A stretch of 64,000 nt of DNA, from assembly GCA_003278545.1 (NCBI GenBank), contig QCEF01000001.1, positions 62,001 to 126,000 on the forward strand, written 5' to 3'. Source of the DNA: Prochlorococcus sp. AG-355-N16. Its GTDB lineage: Bacteria; Cyanobacteriota; Cyanobacteriia; PCC-6307; Cyanobiaceae. The notes below the pieces were generated by a model. It did no database searches, was not told where the DNA came from, and saw only the letters and a list, made by a program, of their open reading frames with translations. The position numbers and the translations under genes were made by a program. Positions 46,942 through 56,542 of the stretch are shown piece after piece; within the stretch, counting starts at the first letter, position 1, and each line of letters opens with the position of its first letter.

Positions 46942-48705
46942 ATGCCAAATATACATAAGCCTTTTCATCAAAAATATAGACCAAACAACTTAGACGAACT
47001 GGTTGGGCAAAAATTTATATCCATTACACTAAAACAAGCACTATTAACAAAAAAAATTGCTCCTGCATATCTTTTTAATGGTTCAAGAGGTACTGGAAAA
47101 ACATCAAGTGCGAGAATATTTGCAAAATCTCTAAATTGCCAGGCGTTCGACCAACCTACGATAACTCCTTGTTGTAAATGTGACTTATGTAGGCAAATTG
47201 CAGATGGGAGCGCTCTAGATATTATCGAGATTGATGCAGCATCAAATACAGGAGTAGAAAATATAAGAGAAATTATAGAAAGAGCGAGATTTGCACCTAC
47301 TCAAGCGAGATGGAAAGTATATGTTATTGATGAATGTCATATGCTTTCAACAGCAGCTTCAAATGCTTTACTAAAAACTATTGAAGAACCTCCATCAAGA
47401 GTTGTATTTATCCTTGCGACGACAAATCCTGAGAGAGTATTAAATACAATAACAAGTAGATGCCAAAAGTTTGATTTCAGAAGAATAAGCCCTGGTGATA
47501 TTTTTCAACATTTATCAGAAATCGCCGAAAAAGAATCCATTAAGTACGAAGTTCAGGCCTTAAAAAAGATTGCAAAAAGATCTAATGGAGGCATGAGAGA
47601 TGCACAAAGCCTACTTGAACAATTGAATCTTTTCCCAGAAGGGATAACAATTAATAATATCGAAAACCTTCTAGGAGAAGTATCAGAAAGTGAATTAACA
47701 AATCTGATTAAATCATTAGTTGAGAATAATCCAGAGTCATTAATTATCACCTGCAACAAACTATATGATGCCGGAAACGAACCTCTTCAAATAATTATCG
47801 GATTATTGAATATAACAAGAGATCTACTACTGCATACTACAGATAATAAACATTCAGATCTTTATTATACGTCTGATGAATTTCGAGATGAATTGGATAA
47901 AATCTCGAAAACAGTAAATAAATCAACAATAATTAATTGGCATAATAATCTGAGAAATATTGAATATCAAATCAAAACAAGTGATAATCCAAGGCTTTGG
48001 TTTGAAATACATTTAACTGGCCTTCTAGGTAATCAAGAGATAAATAGTTTTGAAAATAAGCAAGAAATTAAAAATAATACGACTGAAGAAAAGCATGAGA
48101 GTAGAAAAAACATTGCAATTAACAATAATGAAAATATTTCTAATGAAATTCAAAAAGCAATTACCAAAAAAGAGATAACTCGCGAGGAATTAATCGCAAA
48201 AAAAGACGATAAATTAGAAAAATTTGACGTTCTTGAAAAAGAAAGTTTAGAAAATATTTCTGACAACAACCAAAATAATCTTGGATCAAATAATTTAAAA
48301 GATAAATGGGAATTAATTCTTTCTAAATTAGAGTTGCCATCAACAAGAATGTTACTTTCACAACAAGCCGAACTTGAAAGTTTTGATTCGGAGAAAATCA
48401 CAATTGCATTATCCCCAAACTGGGAAAATATGATAAAAAGCAGAAAAATTATAATTGAAAATACTGTAAAAAAGATATTTGGAGATGGAATAATACTTAG
48501 TTTTTCAATCAAACAATTAAACAAAAGTAACACAACAAATACTCCAGAAATAACCCAAAATGAAGTAAATAATTTTCGACCAATAAAAAAAATAGAACCA
48601 AAAACTAATTCGTCAACAAAAATATCTAAGGAAGAAACTTATGAAGATAGTTCAAAAAATTTAGCAAATTTTTTTAATGGGGAAATTATAGACCTTGATG
48701 AATAA
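46942..48705 (+). CDS. dnaX: DNA polymerase III subunits gamma/tau
   Basis: HQKYRPNNLDELVGQKFISITLKQAL, YLFNGSRGTGKTSSARIFAKSLNC, Cys4 zinc module, VIDECHMLSTAASNALLKTIEEPP; no intein. Confidence 0.97.
   Translation: MPNIHKPFHQKYRPNNLDELVGQKFISITLKQALLTKKIAPAYLFNGSRGTGKTSSARIFAKSLNCQAFDQPTITPCCKCDLCRQIADGSALDIIEIDAASNTGVENIREIIERARFAPTQARWKVYVIDECHMLSTAASNALLKTIEEPPSRVVFILATTNPERVLNTITSRCQKFDFRRISPGDIFQHLSEIAEKESIKYEVQALKKIAKRSNGGMRDAQSLLEQLNLFPEGITINNIENLLGEVSESELTNLIKSLVENNPESLIITCNKLYDAGNEPLQIIIGLLNITRDLLLHTTDNKHSDLYYTSDEFRDELDKISKTVNKSTIINWHNNLRNIEYQIKTSDNPRLWFEIHLTGLLGNQEINSFENKQEIKNNTTEEKHESRKNIAINNNENISNEIQKAITKKEITREELIAKKDDKLEKFDVLEKESLENISDNNQNNLGSNNLKDKWELILSKLELPSTRMLLSQQAELESFDSEKITIALSPNWENMIKSRKIIIENTVKKIFGDGIILSFSIKQLNKSNTTNTPEITQNEVNNFRPIKKIEPKTNSSTKISKEETYEDSSKNLANFFNGEIIDLDE
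48184..48230 (+). promoter_or_regulatory. Candidate -1 frameshift/slippage signal in dnaX (GAGG, A7, hairpin, -1 stop)
   Basis: GAGG at 48184-48187; A7 at 48198-48204 in frame GC[A AAA AAA] GAC; -1 reading AGA CGA TAA with stop at 48210-48212; ACG-AT-AAATT-AGAAA-AATTT-GA-CGT hairpin at 48206-48230. Confidence 0.5.
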
Positions 48706-48706
48706 G

Positions 48707-50008
48707 TTAAACTCCAGTATGAAGAGTTTTTCGCCAGAGTATCTTTTTGGGAAAAATAGACATCTTTATTGTTACCCAAGGTATTACTAAAAACCAATGT
48801 GATAAATAAAAAACCGATACAAATACCATCAAAAAATTGCTTTTTTGCAATACAGGTACTTCACTTTTACAAGAAGAACCATACCAAAAAGCAATTCCAG
48901 ATAACATAAAAGCTGTGAATGAAATAGGCCAGTAAATTGGTGAATCTAATAATGCAATACTGAAAAGTAAATCAAAAATAGAAATGATTGGTAGTGCATA
49001 TTGCAAGATAAAAAAGTAAGTTAAATCAAATTTCTGCAAATAATCAATTTTATTAGTAAATAATTGATCTCCATAATCAAAGAATCTTTGCAAACCCCCC
49101 TCTGCCCATCTTTGCCTTTGCGCTAATAAAGCATTTAAATTCTCAACTGCTTCCTCCATGACTGGAGGATCCCATAAGATTCCAATTCTAGATTTTGATA
49201 ATAATAATCTTAAACTCAAATCAAGATCATCTGTAACTGTATCTTCATTAAAAGAACCACATGCCACTAATGTTTCTTTCTTAATTAATTGGCCATTTCC
49301 CCTTAATTCAGAAACACCAGCAACTGATAATCTTCCATATTGAAAGATTGCGTCCATAGCCATCTCCATTGATTGACATGAAGTTAAAAAATTCTTACTT
49401 ACATTTGTTACTGATTTTCTGAGTTGAACTGCAGACCAATCACCCTCTTCTACAAAACTAAATAACCTTATCAAGGAATCTTGTTTTAATTCAGCATCAG
49501 CATCCAAAACTAATAACCATTGACCATGAGTAAACTTCAAAGCATAATTCAAAGCTCCTGACTTTCCTCCTCCCGCGTTTGGAGAACGACTTATGACTTT
49601 TAGCTTGTCATATTGTCTAGATAATCGATCTAAAATTAAAGGCGTCTTATCAGAACTACCATCATCGATTATGTAAATATTTAATTTATTTGTTGGATAA
49701 TCTAAACTAAATAATCTTTCAACTAATCTCGCTATGACATTCTCTTCATCTCTAGCTGCGACTAAAATATCAAGCACAGGTAACTCTTTATTGCTAATTC
49801 TTATGCCTACAGTATTTAAAACGTTCTTCCTTTTGAAATTTCTAGAAATAACTATTAAACCGTAAAATACAATCACAAAAGAAAGAATCAATATAATGTA
49901 AAAGAAATTTTCGATATTGTAGGCATGAGGAATATAAGCTACTAAAAAACAAGCACTAAGAAATATAAACGACTTCAATCTTCGATTTTTATAAAAACCC
50001 TTACTCAT
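48707..50008 (-). CDS. GT2-family processive glycosyltransferase, membrane-bound
   Basis: PVLDILVAARDEENVIARLVERLFSLDYP, IIDDGSSDKT, LVLDADAELKQDSL, QRQRWAEGG motif, TM segments. Confidence 0.9.
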   Translation of the reverse strand: MSKGFYKNRRLKSFIFLSACFLVAYIPHAYNIENFFYIILILSFVIVFYGLIVISRNFKRKNVLNTVGIRISNKELPVLDILVAARDEENVIARLVERLFSLDYPTNKLNIYIIDDGSSDKTPLILDRLSRQYDKLKVISRSPNAGGGKSGALNYALKFTHGQWLLVLDADAELKQDSLIRLFSFVEEGDWSAVQLRKSVTNVSKNFLTSCQSMEMAMDAIFQYGRLSVAGVSELRGNGQLIKKETLVACGSFNEDTVTDDLDLSLRLLLSKSRIGILWDPPVMEEAVENLNALLAQRQRWAEGGLQRFFDYGDQLFTNKIDYLQKFDLTYFFILQYALPIISIFDLLFSIALLDSPIYWPISFTAFMLSGIAFWYGSSCKSEVPVLQKSNFLMVFVSVFYLSHWFLVIPWVTIKMSIFPKKILWRKTLHTGV

Positions 50009-50035
50009 AAAAGTAAATTTTTAATTACTTAACTT

Positions 50036-51574
50036 TCATTGAGACAATATCTCAAATTTTTTCAGTTTTGCATCTCGATAGTAATGATTCAATATTTGTT
50101 CATAAGAGAATCCTAATTTAGCCATTTCAATTGCTCCTGCCTGAGATAAACCTACACCATGACCGAAGCCTCCTCCTCTCAAAAGCCATAAATCATCATT
50201 TAATTTATTAATAGTAAACAAATTACTAGGTATAAAATTTAATACGCGTCGAATATCATCTTTGACAAGAACAATTGATTTATTACCTCTGTCCATTTGT
50301 ATTTCCAATTTTGTCACTCTGCCACTAGATCCACGTTCAATAGAATTTAAATCCAAAACATCTTCATTAATATTTATAAGTTTATTTTTAATTAACTTTT
50401 CTTTTATTTCAAGACTAGAAATTTTCTTATTCCATCGAAAAAGAGAATGATTACTCCCATAAAACTGTTCTTTATCAAAATCTAAAAAATTATTCAAATC
50501 AGATTCATTAGTAATTGGAAGTTTAAAAATTTCATTTAATGATTTAGAACCATCAATTATGGACTTGAAATAAGAATAATCTTGAATTTGCCAAGACTCG
50601 CCTGCAGTAGCAGATACTCCACCATTAGAACCATGGTAAAAGGCATTTATTGGTTGATTTTCATAAGTGAGAATTAAATTTGAAGTCGCTTCTATAGCTT
50701 TTTGTATGTTTTTATTTGAAATTTTAGAAGGCTTATAAACTTGACATTGAGTACTTATGCATAAATGATATTTATCCATATTAAATCTGTCAGAATTAAA
50801 TATTCCCCAAGTTCTTGCAATAACTGCTTGAGCTTTGAGTGCTTCTAAAGGAGAATTCGGTCCAATTTCATATGGCAAAACACCTGCCAAATAATAATCA
50901 AATTCAATTTTTTGAACTAATGTCCAAGTTCCATATGAATCTTTAATTAAATAAAAATTTCTACCAAAATTGACACCATTTATTTTTATTTCCTCTTGAG
51001 AGTAAATATGTATGGGTCCTTCAAGTTTCAAAACACTAGATTCACTTCTCAGAACAGGAGTAATTTGAAAATTTTTTATTTTTCTAGAAATCTTATTTTT
51101 TAATTCAAACTCTGGCAGATCATCTGCAAATGGAATCCATACTTCCCAATTTTTAGGGTAAGCAACTGTCGTCTCAAATCCTTTATCTTTAAGTTTCTCT
51201 GATTGTTTTTTTGCTGATTCATAGCTAGCAAAAGGACCAAAAACAATTCTTTCGATTGTTTTTGGATTTTTGATGGGTATATCCACCCAGCTAATATTTA
51301 TCTGTTTTGATTTATGTTTAATACCGTTGGACGATATTAGGTTTAAAAAACCTTTATCAGTGATAAAACTGATATTCTTTTTTTTTGAAAAACTGTCATT
51401 CTCCCCGCCTAAATATTGCTTTAAACCAATTAAAAATTTTCCTTTTTTAATTTCTTTGTTGAGTTCTACCTTTTGCAATTCTTCTCCTTTTACATTTAAA
51501 GTAAATTTAATGTTTATTAATAAAAGAGAAATGCATCCTAAAAATAAGTTTAAAAAGGCAACTTTAAGTTTCAT
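50036..51574 (-). CDS. SpoIID/LytB-domain protein with SPOR-like region
   Basis: YYLAGVLPYEIGPNSPLEALKAQAVIARTWGI, HGSNGGVSATAGESW, GGGFGHGVGLSQAGAIEMAKLGFSYEQILNHYYRDA; upstream FGPFASYESAKKQSEKLKDKGFETTV. Confidence 0.9.
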   Translation of the reverse strand: MKLKVAFLNLFLGCISLLLINIKFTLNVKGEELQKVELNKEIKKGKFLIGLKQYLGGENDSFSKKKNISFITDKGFLNLISSNGIKHKSKQINISWVDIPIKNPKTIERIVFGPFASYESAKKQSEKLKDKGFETTVAYPKNWEVWIPFADDLPEFELKNKISRKIKNFQITPVLRSESSVLKLEGPIHIYSQEEIKINGVNFGRNFYLIKDSYGTWTLVQKIEFDYYLAGVLPYEIGPNSPLEALKAQAVIARTWGIFNSDRFNMDKYHLCISTQCQVYKPSKISNKNIQKAIEATSNLILTYENQPINAFYHGSNGGVSATAGESWQIQDYSYFKSIIDGSKSLNEIFKLPITNESDLNNFLDFDKEQFYGSNHSLFRWNKKISSLEIKEKLIKNKLININEDVLDLNSIERGSSGRVTKLEIQMDRGNKSIVLVKDDIRRVLNFIPSNLFTINKLNDDLWLLRGGGFGHGVGLSQAGAIEMAKLGFSYEQILNHYYRDAKLKKFEILSQ

Positions 51575-51665
51575 AAGTTAGAACTTTCTTAATCAATTAA
51601 AAACTTTAATTTGCACCAATGCGTATAAAGGTTTAGATTATCCTAATTAAACATATTTGACTTAA

Positions 51666-51863
51666 ATGTCTAAACTAAAAACTCGTAAATCAGCCGCCAA
51701 AAGATTTAAAGCTACTGCGACGGGTAAATTCATGAGAAGAAGAGCTTTTCATAATCATTTACTTGATCATAAAAGCTCAAAATTAAAAAGACATCTATCA
51801 ACAAAAGCCGTAGTTGATGAAAGAGATGCTGATAATGTAAGATTAATGATCCCATACGCATAA
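51666..51863 (+). CDS. rpmI: 50S ribosomal protein L35
   Basis: [42 protein letters not shown]. Confidence 0.98.
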
Positions 51864-51891
51864 ATCTTTAACCAATTTTTATTAGATATTC

Positions 51892-52239
51892 ATGGCACGC
51901 GTAAAAAGAGGCAACATAGCCAGAAAAAGAAGAAACAAAATCTTAAATCTTGCAAAAGGTTTTAGAGGGGGCAACAAAAATCTTTTCAGAACCGCAAACC
52001 AAAGAGTTATGAAAGCTCTTTGTAATGCTTATAGGGATAGAAGAAGAAGAAAAAGAGATTTTAGAAGACTTTGGATTTCTAGAATTAACGCATCTGCCAG
52101 GATAAATGGAACAAACTATAGCAAGTTGATAAATGGCATGAAAAATTCAGAAATTATTATTAATAGAAAAATGCTTGCTCAATTAGCCTTAAACGATCCT
52201 AAGTGTTTTGAAAAAATTGTTTCTTCCGTTAGTAAGTAG
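51892..52239 (+). CDS. rplT: 50S ribosomal protein L20
   Basis: [43 protein letters not shown]. Confidence 0.98.
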   Translation: MARVKRGNIARKRRNKILNLAKGFRGGNKNLFRTANQRVMKALCNAYRDRRRRKRDFRRLWISRINASARINGTNYSKLINGMKNSEIIINRKMLAQLALNDPKCFEKIVSSVSK

Positions 52240-52275
52240 AAAAAAGAATATAATCGAGAAAAGTAAATACAAATA

Positions 52276-52833
52276 ATGGAAATATCTTCCTTTCAATCTT
52301 ATTTAATAATTCTTTTTGTTGTATTAATAATAATTTCAATTTTTGTATTCAGACAATTTCTAAAAACAAGAGGTGAAGAATTAAATTTAGTAAAATTTGA
52401 GCAGAAAGGTTTAGATTCTCTTACTCAAGCTGCAGAATTATATGAATTTGGGTCTATTCAAATAAAAAAAAGATTATATTCTGAAGCAACTAAAACTTTT
52501 TTAAAAGCAATTGAAAATTATGAAAATGAACCTGATGAAGCCAAAGCGATAATAAATAATGCTTTAGGATTCTCATATGCTGCTCAAAATGAATTTAAGA
52601 AAGCAATCAAACACTATAACTCTGCAATAAAATCTCTCCCAGAATATCCTATAGCCCTAAATAACCTGGCATCAGCACAACAGCGTTTACTTGATTACGA
52701 CTTGGCTTATGCAACTTATCAAAAGGTTTTGGTGATAGATCCAAAAAACAAAACAGCAATTAAAAAAAGTAGGGAGTTAGAAAAAAGAAATGATTATAAA
52801 CCTTATAAAGGTATTAAAGATAAGGGATTCTAA
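52276..52833 (+). CDS. TPR protein with N-terminal TM helix (Ycf37-like architecture)
   Basis: N-terminal hydrophobic helix followed by TPR units ([47 protein letters not shown]). Confidence 0.75.
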   Translation: MEISSFQSYLIILFVVLIIISIFVFRQFLKTRGEELNLVKFEQKGLDSLTQAAELYEFGSIQIKKRLYSEATKTFLKAIENYENEPDEAKAIINNALGFSYAAQNEFKKAIKHYNSAIKSLPEYPIALNNLASAQQRLLDYDLAYATYQKVLVIDPKNKTAIKKSRELEKRNDYKPYKGIKDKGF

Positions 52834-52835
52834 AT

Positions 52836-53630
52836 ATGGAAAATTATTCTTATTTACTAATTGGTGGAAAACAATTTTCCAGTAGATTAATGGTGGGTAC
52901 TGGCAAATACAAATCCACTCAAGATATGGAAGAAAGTTTGTCAAATTCTGAAACGGAAATTATAACGGTCGCTGTTAGAAGAATTAAAAATGATCAGACC
53001 GGAGAAAATTTACTCGAAAAGATCAACTGGAAAAAATACTGGATGCTTCCTAATACAGCTGGTTGTGTTAATTCCGATGAGGCAGTGAGAATAGCAATTT
53101 TGGGTAGAGAACTTGCAAAATTGTCTGGTCAAGAAGAAAATAATTTTGTGAAGTTAGAAGTTATTCCAGACAAAAAGTATTTGCTACCAGATCCAATAGA
53201 AACCATTAAAGCAGCTGAAATTTTAATAAAAAAGGGTTTTGCTGTACTTCCCTATATCAATGCAGATCCTATTCTTGCAAAAAGACTAGAAGAAATAGGT
53301 TGTGCAACTGTAATGCCATTGGGCTCGCCTATAGGCTCCGGCCAAGGTTTATTAAATTTATCAAATATAAAAATTATTATTGAGAATGCAAAAGTGCCTG
53401 TAATAATTGACGCAGGAATTGGGGTCCCTAGTGAAGCTTCTCAAGCCATGGAAATTGGAGCTGATGGTGTCTTAATCAATAGTGCAATAGCACAAGCTGA
53501 AAATCCTGCTCTAATGGCTCAAGCAATAAATTATGGCGTGAAAGCTGGCAGGCAAGCTTTTCTGGCAGGAAGAATTAAAAAACAAGACTTTGCAGTAGCA
53601 AGTTCACCGGAAAAAAACATATCTATCTAA
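52836..53630 (+). CDS. thiG: Thiazole synthase ThiG
   Basis: [83 protein letters not shown]. Confidence 0.97.
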   Translation: MENYSYLLIGGKQFSSRLMVGTGKYKSTQDMEESLSNSETEIITVAVRRIKNDQTGENLLEKINWKKYWMLPNTAGCVNSDEAVRIAILGRELAKLSGQEENNFVKLEVIPDKKYLLPDPIETIKAAEILIKKGFAVLPYINADPILAKRLEEIGCATVMPLGSPIGSGQGLLNLSNIKIIIENAKVPVIIDAGIGVPSEASQAMEIGADGVLINSAIAQAENPALMAQAINYGVKAGRQAFLAGRIKKQDFAVASSPEKNISI

Positions 53631-53795
53631 TTCTCTTCATTGAGCAAAGTTTAAAAAGAGAATAAAAAATTATTATTTTCTTTATCGTATTAAGAAAGAA
53701 GATTTGAAACTATTTTCAATGTTTTTTCGCAAATTGGAAGCACACTGTAGTAATTTAATAAATATGTTACGAATCTATTAATTCTGGAGTTCTGA

Positions 53796-54989
53796 GTGAA
53801 AGTTATTGTTCTCGGTGGAGATGGTTTTTGCGGTTGGCCTTGTGCGGTTAATTTAGCAGAGCAAAATCATGAAGTAATTATTGTAGACAATTTAAGTCGT
53901 AGAAAAATTGATATTGATCTAGAGGTAGAATCTTTAACTCCAATTGCTTCGATAACAGAGCGACTTTCTGCATGGGAAGATATCGGAGGTAAGCCTATGA
54001 GATTTCTTAACATGGATATCTCTAAACAATATCAAAAATTACTCAATTTACTCATTGATGAAAAACCAGATTCTGTGATCCACTTTGCAGAACAAAGAGC
54101 AGCGCCGTACTCGATGAAATCGAGTTTTACCAAAAGATATACAGTAGATAATAATGTTAATGGCACCCACAACCTACTCGCTGCGATAGTAGAGAGTAAT
54201 TTAGATATTCATGTTGTGCATTTAGGGACAATGGGAGTCTACGGATATGGATCACATAGAGGTGCAACAATTCCAGAAGGTTATCTAAAAGTTGAAGTTC
54301 CACAACCAGATGGAAGCCGCTTTGAAGAAGAAATACTACACCCTGCTAGTCCAGGTAGTGTTTACCATATGACTAAAACTTTAGATCAATTATTATTTCT
54401 TTACTACAACAAAAATGATCTTGTAAGGATCACTGATTTACATCAAGGCATTGTTTGGGGAACAAATACAGAAGCAACTTTAAAAGATCCTAGATTAACA
54501 AACCGATTTGATTATGACGGAGATTATGGAACTGTTCTAAACAGATTTCTAATGCAAGCAGCAATTGGATATCCATTAAGTGTTCATGGGACAGGAGGTC
54601 AAACAAGAGCATTTATACATATAAAAGACTCCGTAAAATGTGTACAACTTGCTCTTGAAAATCCTCCAAAACCTGGAGAGAGAGTCAAAATCTTTAATCA
54701 AATGACTGAAAGTCATCAAGTTGGAGAACTAGCTAAAAAAGTTGCCTCTCTAACAGGAGCCGATATCAATTATTTACCAAATCCAAGAAATGAAGCAGTA
54801 GAAAATGATCTAATTGTTGATAATAAATGTTTTATAGAATTAGGTTTAAACCCAACGACCCTTGATAATGGTTTATTAGAAGAAGTTGTTGAGGTTGCTA
54901 AAAAATACTCCAATAGATGTGATCTTAAGCGCATACCTTGTATTTCATCCTGGACTAAAAAACAAGCTGAAGCTATAAAGACTAATTAA
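53796..54989 (+). CDS. sqdB: UDP-sulfoquinovose synthase (GTG start)
   Basis: VIVLGGDGFCGWPCAVNLAEQNHEVIIVDNLSRR, VIHFAEQRAAPYSMKS, HLGTMGVYGYG. Confidence 0.97.
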   Translation: MKVIVLGGDGFCGWPCAVNLAEQNHEVIIVDNLSRRKIDIDLEVESLTPIASITERLSAWEDIGGKPMRFLNMDISKQYQKLLNLLIDEKPDSVIHFAEQRAAPYSMKSSFTKRYTVDNNVNGTHNLLAAIVESNLDIHVVHLGTMGVYGYGSHRGATIPEGYLKVEVPQPDGSRFEEEILHPASPGSVYHMTKTLDQLLFLYYNKNDLVRITDLHQGIVWGTNTEATLKDPRLTNRFDYDGDYGTVLNRFLMQAAIGYPLSVHGTGGQTRAFIHIKDSVKCVQLALENPPKPGERVKIFNQMTESHQVGELAKKVASLTGADINYLPNPRNEAVENDLIVDNKCFIELGLNPTTLDNGLLEEVVEVAKKYSNRCDLKRIPCISSWTKKQAEAIKTN

Positions 54990-55017
54990 AAATTTCTGAA
55001 ATAATTACCTAAAGAAA

Positions 55018-56151
55018 GTGAAAATTGCATTGTTTACTGAAACTTTTTTACCTAAGGTTGATGGCATAGTCACAAGACTAACTAAAACGATTGAATTTTT
55101 AATAAAAAATGGTGATGAAGTTATAATTTTTTGTCCAGAAGGGTGTCCAGAATCATATATGGGTGCAACTGTAGTTGGAGTTGCTGCAATGCCACTACCC
55201 TTATACCCAGAGTTGAAGCTTGGTTTACCAGGTCCTGCAGTCTCAGATAAGTTAGAAAAATTTAACCCAGATTTGATACATGTTGTTAATCCAGCTGTAC
55301 TTGGGTTAGGCGGCATATGGTTAGCGAAAAGTAATAATATTCCTTTAATTGCCAGTTACCATACTCATCTTCCAAAATATCTGGAACATTACGGTATGGG
55401 TATGTTAGAGCCACTTTTGTGGGAATTACTTAAAGCAGCTCATAATCAAGCCTTGTTAAATTTATGTACTTCTACCGCTATGGTCAATGAGTTAAAAGAT
55501 AAAGGAATTCAAAGGACTGCTCTATGGCAAAGGGGAGTAGATACTTTCAGTTTCAGACCAGATTTGAGAAGTGAGAAAATGAGAAAAAAATTATTTGGGG
55601 AATATAACGACGCTAATTACTTATTGATTTATGTTGGAAGATTATCAGCAGAAAAACAAATTGAGAGAATTAAACCAGTCTTAGAAAGTATTCCTAATGC
55701 TTGCCTAGCACTTGTGGGTGACGGACCATATAGAAACCAGCTTGAAAAAATCTTCGAAAATACAAAGACTAATTTCATAGGATACTTATCTGGCGATGAA
55801 CTTGCTAGCGCCTACGCCTCTGGAGATATATTTTTATTTCCATCTAGTACAGAAACACTTGGGTTAGTTTTACTAGAAGCAATGGCAGCAGGATGTCCAG
55901 TTATCGGAGCCAACAAGGGGGGGATTCCAGATATTATTAGCGATGGTATTAATGGTTGTTTATATGATCCTGATGAAAAAGATAATGGGGAACAAAGTTT
56001 GATTGAAGCGACAAAAAAAATTCTAGAGAATGCAGACAAAAGAGAATTTATGAGAAAAGAGGCGCGCAACGAAGCAGAAAAATGGGATTGGAATCAAGCA
56101 ACATTACAACTGCAAAATTATTATGCAAATACTCTCAAAGAAATAGATTAA
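55018..56151 (+). CDS. sqdX: Sulfoquinovosyldiacylglycerol synthase, GT4 glycosyltransferase (GTG start)
   Basis: KIALFTETFLPKVDGIVTRLTKTIEFL, YVGRLSAEKQIERIKPVLE, FLFPSSTETLGLVLLEAMAAGCPVIGANKGGIPDII; directly downstream of sqdB. Confidence 0.94.
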   Translation: MKIALFTETFLPKVDGIVTRLTKTIEFLIKNGDEVIIFCPEGCPESYMGATVVGVAAMPLPLYPELKLGLPGPAVSDKLEKFNPDLIHVVNPAVLGLGGIWLAKSNNIPLIASYHTHLPKYLEHYGMGMLEPLLWELLKAAHNQALLNLCTSTAMVNELKDKGIQRTALWQRGVDTFSFRPDLRSEKMRKKLFGEYNDANYLLIYVGRLSAEKQIERIKPVLESIPNACLALVGDGPYRNQLEKIFENTKTNFIGYLSGDELASAYASGDIFLFPSSTETLGLVLLEAMAAGCPVIGANKGGIPDIISDGINGCLYDPDEKDNGEQSLIEATKKILENADKREFMRKEARNEAEKWDWNQATLQLQNYYANTLKEID

Positions 56152-56163
56152 AATTAATCTACA

Positions 56164-56412
56164 TTATGCTACGTGTGGAGGCGTGGGATTATTATACGAA
56201 CTTAAAGGAAGTATGAGAGTAGCGATATTTTGATTCTTTTCAGGCCTTTTTTTCTTTGAAAATTTTTTACCAAAGGGTACTCTTATAACATTAGTTCCCT
56301 CAATGGAAAAAATGTTTGAGTTATCTCCTGAAAAATTATTGACAAAATTTGGTAAATCTACGTTTTTAACTGGCAGGTGCTTAACATTACCAGATTTAAA
56401 ATCTTTGGTCAT
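56164..56412 (-). CDS. Hypothetical protein, unknown function
   Basis: 82 aa ORF in an otherwise unoccupied interval between sqdX and gcvP; no recognisable domain. Confidence 0.5.
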   Translation of the reverse strand: MTKDFKSGNVKHLPVKNVDLPNFVNNFSGDNSNIFSIEGTNVIRVPFGKKFSKKKRPEKNQNIATLILPLSSYNNPTPPHVA

Positions 56413-56542
56413 AGCTTCAAATACCCCAAAAAAATTTGATGCTCGAATATTGTAATAAAAAAATTTAAAAAAATTCTATAAGAAAATATTAAATTTTTAT
56501 TCTCACTGATAATAACTAAGTAAATATAAGGACGCTAGTCCT

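Noticed and set aside
46942-48705. Possible intein in dnaX (also considered for gyrB and the visible part of dnaB)
   Set aside because: ORFs are colinear with expected domains; no intein blocks or homing endonuclease insertion
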